Source: an uncultured Prevotellaceae bacterium
Lineage (GTDB): Bacteria > Bacteroidota > Bacteroidia > Bacteroidales > Muribaculaceae
NCBI GenBank assembly: GCA_900320245.1
Contig: ONRP01000027.1
Span: 1-46,374, forward strand
DNA length: 46,374 nucleotides
Direction of reading: 5' to 3'
Numbering within the stretch: position 1 is the first letter of the stretch; every line of letters starts with the position of its first letter. This document shows, one piece after another, positions 43,044 to 46,374 of this stretch. The notes beneath the pieces were generated by a model that worked only from the letters and a program-made list of their open reading frames with translations, made no database searches and was not told the DNA's origin. The translations under genes were made by a program, and so were the position numbers.

Positions 43044-43517
43044 TCACTTGCCCGGAGTACCTTTCGGATCGACACGGAAGGTGACGAAGCGGTTGTAGGC
43101 GTAGTTGGCCAAGGTATAGGCCACCATGGCAAGCACCATAACGATGTTCTGCCCTGCCTTCTGCATCGGGAAGAACGGAATGATGTCGTCACGCAGATCC
43201 TTCCAGCCGACAACCTCGAGCAGTATCCAACTGACAAACAACTGCAACGCCAGACAAATCAGGAAACCGATGACAAAGAGGGCCAACTCACGCTTGAAGT
43301 CATTCTTGGTCTTGAAGACCCAATTGCGGTTCCACAGGAAACTGTTGATGACACCGAAGATATAACCCACGACGTTGGAAATACCATAGGAAAGCCCCAT
43401 CTTGGTGTTGAGCAGATAGAAGACCACCAGCGTGATAAGCGTGTTCATCACACCTATCACACAATACTTGAGCAGTTGAATGCCCGTCTGTCTGGCTTCG
43501 GCCTTATCTATCTTCAT
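43044..43517 (-). CDS. GtrA family membrane protein
   Basis: A 157-residue protein with four predicted membrane helices (LLKYCVIGVMNTLITLVVFYLL; SYGISNVVGYIFGVINSFLWN; LALFVIGFLICLALQLFVSWILL; NIVMVLAMVAYTLANYAYNRF). NRNWVF and the terminal NYAYNRFVTFR are GtrA hallmarks. GtrA proteins are thought to help move polyprenyl-phosphate-linked sugars across the membrane for cell-surface glycan modification. No glycosyltransferase partner is adjacent here. It has its own promoter and a leader of about 15-20 bases. Confidence 0.88.
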   Translation of the reverse strand: MKIDKAEARQTGIQLLKYCVIGVMNTLITLVVFYLLNTKMGLSYGISNVVGYIFGVINSFLWNRNWVFKTKNDFKRELALFVIGFLICLALQLFVSWILLEVVGWKDLRDDIIPFFPMQKAGQNIVMVLAMVAYTLANYAYNRFVTFRVDPKGTPGK

Positions 43518-43536
43518 GATAATAGTTTTATCGCGG

Positions 43537-43567
43537 CAAATTTAGGTAATTTTAACGAAATCACAAA
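43537..43567 (-). promoter_or_regulatory. Full-consensus promoter of the gtrA-like gene
   Basis: Minus-strand TTTG (43564-43567), 19 bases, TAAATTTG (43537-43544), ending 19 bases before the ATG at 43517. It lies in the 66-base gap after gldH, so the gene need not depend on read-through. Confidence 0.7.
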
Positions 43568-43583
43568 AAAATGTCACCAATTT

Positions 43584-44087
43584 TTAATTATTCGGCCCTT
43601 CTGGAAGACGAACTTGGCTTGGAGAGGCGATAATGCCCACATCCTCAATACCAGCCAAGGTGTCACCAGGAGCCATCACTTGCCACACAAGGAGTCGGGC
43701 TGCATGCGCCGGTGCCACATCTTCGGCAACAGGTACCGTCACCTGATATAGAGTACCGAATCCCCCACTCGTCCAGTTTCCGAATTCGTCAGCGAGTGCA
43801 ATGGAGACCGGATACCTCGCCACCGTAGAGTCCTCGGCTATGAAATCGACCGTTAGCGACAGGTTGCTGTAGGCATAGGTATTGCTGTGGCGCACGGCAA
43901 GCACGATATCATAGGTTGCCGTCGAATCATCATACTCGGGCGTAAATGACAAAGGTGAGTTGCGCAGCCATCCCGTTGACGGCACATGCTTGAATGAGGC
44001 ATGCGGCAAGGCGGGCTTGCGCTGGCAGCAGGCAGCCATGAGCACAACAGCGGCAATGACCACAGCCATTGCCACCGTATGTGCCAT
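43584..44087 (-). CDS. gldH: Gliding motility-associated lipoprotein GldH
   Basis: A 167-residue lipoprotein. MAHTVAMAVVIAAVVLMAAC is the signal with lipobox LMAAC. The mature part has the GldH pattern: SFKHVPSTGWLRNSPLSFTPEYDDSTATYDIVLAVRHSNTYAYSNL (as separate blocks), then VDFIAEDS, DEFGNWTSGGFGTLYQ and a closing GIEDVGI. In non-gliding gut Bacteroidales GldH is retained with unknown function, perhaps in envelope assembly. The frame is open far upstream through the ricT C-terminus; the ATG at 44087 starts the signal peptide, though one at about 44138 overlapping ricT is possible. It follows ricT by 22 bases. Confidence 0.85.
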   Translation of the reverse strand: MAHTVAMAVVIAAVVLMAACCQRKPALPHASFKHVPSTGWLRNSPLSFTPEYDDSTATYDIVLAVRHSNTYAYSNLSLTVDFIAEDSTVARYPVSIALADEFGNWTSGGFGTLYQVTVPVAEDVAPAHAARLLVWQVMAPGDTLAGIEDVGIIASPSQVRLPEGPNN

Positions 44088-44109
44088 GCCTACTGGCACG
44101 GAGCATTGT

Positions 44110-45558
44110 TTATCCGTTATTAGGTTTGCCTTGGGCATTGTCTTTGGAGGGAGCCGCGGCGTCAGGGGCCTTGCGGGGCCTGAAGGTCTTACGTTCAGGA
44201 CGTTGCCTGTCGGCATGAGGCGGCCTGGCAGACTCCTTAGGGTTGCCGCCGTCCTGCTGCCGTTTGGACCGTCCCTGACGGGGCTTGCGGTCGCCACGCT
44301 CAGGCTTCGGACCCTGGTTTTGAGATGGCTTTTCCGATTTGTCCTGTCTATCCGGTTTGTCCTGCTTTTCCTGCTTATCCTGCTTATCCTGCTGTCCGGG
44401 TTTGTCACCCTTGGCGGCCGAAGCAGCCTTGTCGCCACTGTTCTTTTTCTTCTTTTTCTTCTTCTTTTTGTCGAAGCGGTTGATGGCATCCTGGTTGAGT
44501 AGATCGCCAAAAGGCGATGCCCCTTTCTTGCCATCTTCATCGCCGCCAAGGCTGTCGGGCTTGACGCCAGTCTTGTTCAGGGCGATGACCTCGAAAGCCT
44601 GTGCAGCAGTCAGCGTGACCGTATTCACCGGCACATTGCGCTCGGTGGAGTAAGTGATTTCACGTTTGAGCGCATCGGCCTTGAAGAAATAGTAGGTAGC
44701 ATCCTTAGTCTCGAGATGCACGTCCTTGGGCGGCAGTTGACGTATCGCTTCCACGTAGGTGTTCACCTCAAAATTGATGCAGCACTTGAGTTTAGCACAC
44801 TGTCCGGCCAAGTTCTGCGGGTTGAGCGAGATGTCCTGGAAACGCGCGGCGCTTGTTGCCACCGACACGAACCCCGACATCCAGGTGGCACAGCACAAGG
44901 GACGTCCACAAGGACCGATGCCACCGATTCGACCTGCCTCCTGGCGCGCACCGATCTGCTTCATCTCGACACGTATCTTGAAGACATCGGCAAGCACCTT
45001 GATGAGTTGGCGGAAATCCACACGTTCGTCAGCGATATAGTAGAAAATCGCCTTATTGCCGTCGCCCTGATACTCCACATCACCGATTTTCATCTTCAGC
45101 CCCAGGTCCACAGCAATTTTGCGCGAGCGTATCATGGTGTCCTCTTCGCGGGCCTTGGCCTGCTCATAGCGTTCCATGTCGGCCGGCTTGGCCTTGCGGA
45201 AGACGCGCAATATCTCGGCATCCTTGCGCAGGTTCACACGTCTCATCTGGTTCTTGACCAGGCGTCCGGTGAGCCCCACGCGACCGATGTCGTGGCCCGG
45301 GTTGGCCTCAACAGCCACCCAATCGCCCTGTTTCAAGGGGATGTGGGTACTGTTGCGGTAGAAACCGCGCCGCGTGTTCTTGAAGAGTACCTCAACAATG
45401 TCGAAATCGTTGTCGGGCACATCGTCAAGCCAATTGGTGCTGGTGAGGTTGCAACGGCCGATATCGGAGTCACTACCGCAGGCACCGCAATGGCACTTGG
45501 CACACGCGCCGGCGTTATCGGGGATGTTCACTTGAGTGTTGTTATTCTCATCCATCAC
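44110..45558 (-). CDS. ricT: PSP1-domain protein RicT (YaaT-like) with Cys-rich N-terminus and lysine-rich tail
   Basis: A 482-residue protein. Residues 1-35 hold a Cys motif (CAKCHCGACG, then C at about 36). The PSP1 core (about 45-330) contains NTRRGFYRN, DIGRVGLTGRLV, the Cys-bearing RIGGIGPCGRPLCCATW and AGQCAKLKCCINFE. In Bacillus, RicT with RicA and RicF forms an Fe-S complex that adjusts RNase Y activity, and here rny lies immediately upstream (15-base gap), supporting that partnership. The C-terminal 120 residues are a low-complexity basic tail with an almost pure Lys tract (nine to ten Lys) and DKQ-type repeats, possibly RNA-binding. gldH follows. Confidence 0.85.
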   Translation of the reverse strand: MMDENNNTQVNIPDNAGACAKCHCGACGSDSDIGRCNLTSTNWLDDVPDNDFDIVEVLFKNTRRGFYRNSTHIPLKQGDWVAVEANPGHDIGRVGLTGRLVKNQMRRVNLRKDAEILRVFRKAKPADMERYEQAKAREEDTMIRSRKIAVDLGLKMKIGDVEYQGDGNKAIFYYIADERVDFRQLIKVLADVFKIRVEMKQIGARQEAGRIGGIGPCGRPLCCATWMSGFVSVATSAARFQDISLNPQNLAGQCAKLKCCINFEVNTYVEAIRQLPPKDVHLETKDATYYFFKADALKREITYSTERNVPVNTVTLTAAQAFEVIALNKTGVKPDSLGGDEDGKKGASPFGDLLNQDAINRFDKKKKKKKKKNSGDKAASAAKGDKPGQQDKQDKQEKQDKPDRQDKSEKPSQNQGPKPERGDRKPRQGRSKRQQDGGNPKESARPPHADRQRPERKTFRPRKAPDAAAPSKDNAQGKPNNG

Positions 45559-45573
45559 AGCGCAATCACAATA

Positions 45574-46374
45574 TTATTTTGCGTAACTAACGGCGCGGGT
45601 CTCACGGATGACGGTGATGCGCACCTGACCAGGATAAGTCATCTCGTCCTGGATCTTCTGTGCGATTTCGTTGGACAGTTTCTCGGTCTCCTCGTCGCTG
45701 ATCTTGTCAGCGCCCACGATAACACGCAGTTCGCGGCCAGCCTGGATGGCATAGGTCTTCACAACACCGGGATAGGACAGGGCCAGGTGCTCGAGGTCAT
45801 TGAGGCGCTTGATATAGGCCTCGACAATCTCACGGCGTGCACCGGGACGGGCGCCGCTGATAGCGTCACACACCTGTACGATGGGAGCATAAAGGCTCGT
45901 GGCATCCTCCTCATCGTGGTGGGCACCGATAGCGTTGCAGATGTCGGCTTTCTCCTTATACTTCTCAGCCAACTTCATACCCAATTGTGCATGCGGCAGT
46001 TCGGGCTCGTCGTCGGGCACCTTGCCGATATCATGCAACAGTCCGGCACGGCGTGCCTTCTTGGGATTGAGTCCCAACTCGCTGGCCATGATGGCACACA
46101 GGTTGGCGGTCTCACGCGAGTGCTGCAACAGGTTCTGTCCGTAACTGGAGCGGTATTTCATCTTACCGATAAGGCGGATGAGTTCAGGATGCAAGCCGTG
46201 GATACCCATATCGATGGCCGTGCGCTTACCGGTCTCGATAACCTCTTCCTCGACCTGGCGGCGAACCTTGGCCACCACTTCCTCGATGCGGGCGGGATGG
46301 ATGCGGCCGTCGCTAACCAGTTGGTGCAGAGCCAGTCTCGCAATCTCACGGCGCACGGGGTCAAAACCAGAGAG
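45574..46374 (-). CDS. rny: Ribonuclease Y, C-terminal part (start outside window)
   Basis: The last 266 residues of RNase Y, the membrane-anchored endoribonuclease initiating mRNA decay. The frame is open to the window edge ([12 protein letters not shown]). The HD phosphohydrolase domain shows [21 protein letters not shown], the metal-binding GLLHDIGK and [10 protein letters not shown], and the C-terminal domain includes [14 protein letters not shown] and the closing [22 protein letters not shown]. The N-terminal membrane anchor, coiled coil and KH domain, about half of a 510-residue protein, lie beyond the window. It is co-directional with ricT. Confidence 0.95.
   Translation of the reverse strand, partial: LSGFDPVRREIARLALHQLVSDGRIHPARIEEVVAKVRRQVEEEVIETGKRTAIDMGIHGLHPELIRLIGKMKYRSSYGQNLLQHSRETANLCAIMASELGLNPKKARRAGLLHDIGKVPDDEPELPHAQLGMKLAEKYKEKADICNAIGAHHDEEDATSLYAPIVQVCDAISGARPGARREIVEAYIKRLNDLEHLALSYPGVVKTYAIQAGRELRVIVGADKISDEETEKLSNEIAQKIQDEMTYPGQVRITVIRETRAVSYAK

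Noticed and set aside
44088-44549. N-terminal extension of the gldH frame to 321 codons
   Set aside because: The extra part lies inside ricT in another frame and is Arg/Lys/Ser-rich; the lipoprotein signal starts at 44087.

Overview
The window looks like a chromosomal segment of a gut-type Bacteroidales bacterium, most likely Muribaculaceae or Prevotellaceae. Pointers are a two-subunit methylmalonyl-CoA mutase, a GldH lipoprotein, a RicT-like PSP1 protein next to RNase Y, a Rho with a long disordered N-terminal insertion, secreted BACON/dockerin/BspA-like proteins, and about fifteen copies of the Bacteroidota promoter element TAnnTTTG, several with an upstream TTTG 19-20 bases away. No rRNA, tRNA or CRISPR array was seen. 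Both ends cut through genes (mutB on the left, rny on the right).

Left part (1-15.5 kb) is mostly core metabolism: mutB-mutA (propionate/succinate interconversion), a GH18 glycosidase, an alpha/beta hydrolase, an ECF-type S component, a DUF3667 membrane protein that appears to have a leaderless start, a galK-galM-nucleotidyltransferase operon without a visible galT, a DUF4252 lipoprotein, then pgk, pta and ackA. The last two form the ATP-yielding acetate branch.

The middle (15.5-26.5 kb) is an accessory region, AT-rich at its left edge. It opens with a 0.34-kb internally deleted IS982-type element with both terminal inverted repeats. This lies directly against the start of a soluble ComEC-like metallo-beta-lactamase protein with an unrecognised N-terminal domain. 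Then come a large LRR/BIG2/dockerin surface protein, a cohesin-like/dockerin/SUMF1 protein behind it, and two convergent BACON-dockerin paralogues. A perfect 23-bp palindrome and a related smaller one belong to a repeat family.

The right part (26.6-46.4 kb) returns to housekeeping functions: pheS, nth, two tandem outer-membrane beta-barrel paralogues, and an rho-ruvX-def cluster in which rho has lost its P-loop by an apparent 64-base deletion and is split in two frames. Divergent to rho is an in-frame fusion of a full-length CCA-adding enzyme with a full-length O6-alkylguanine-DNA alkyltransferase. A seven-gene minus-strand operon (42.87 down to 35.9 kb) of zinc-ribbon, membrane-anchored and envelope proteins plus an M15 peptidase is the best candidate for an undescribed system. 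GtrA, GldH, RicT and RNase Y close the window.

All functions are read from motifs and remembered family features; no database search was possible.
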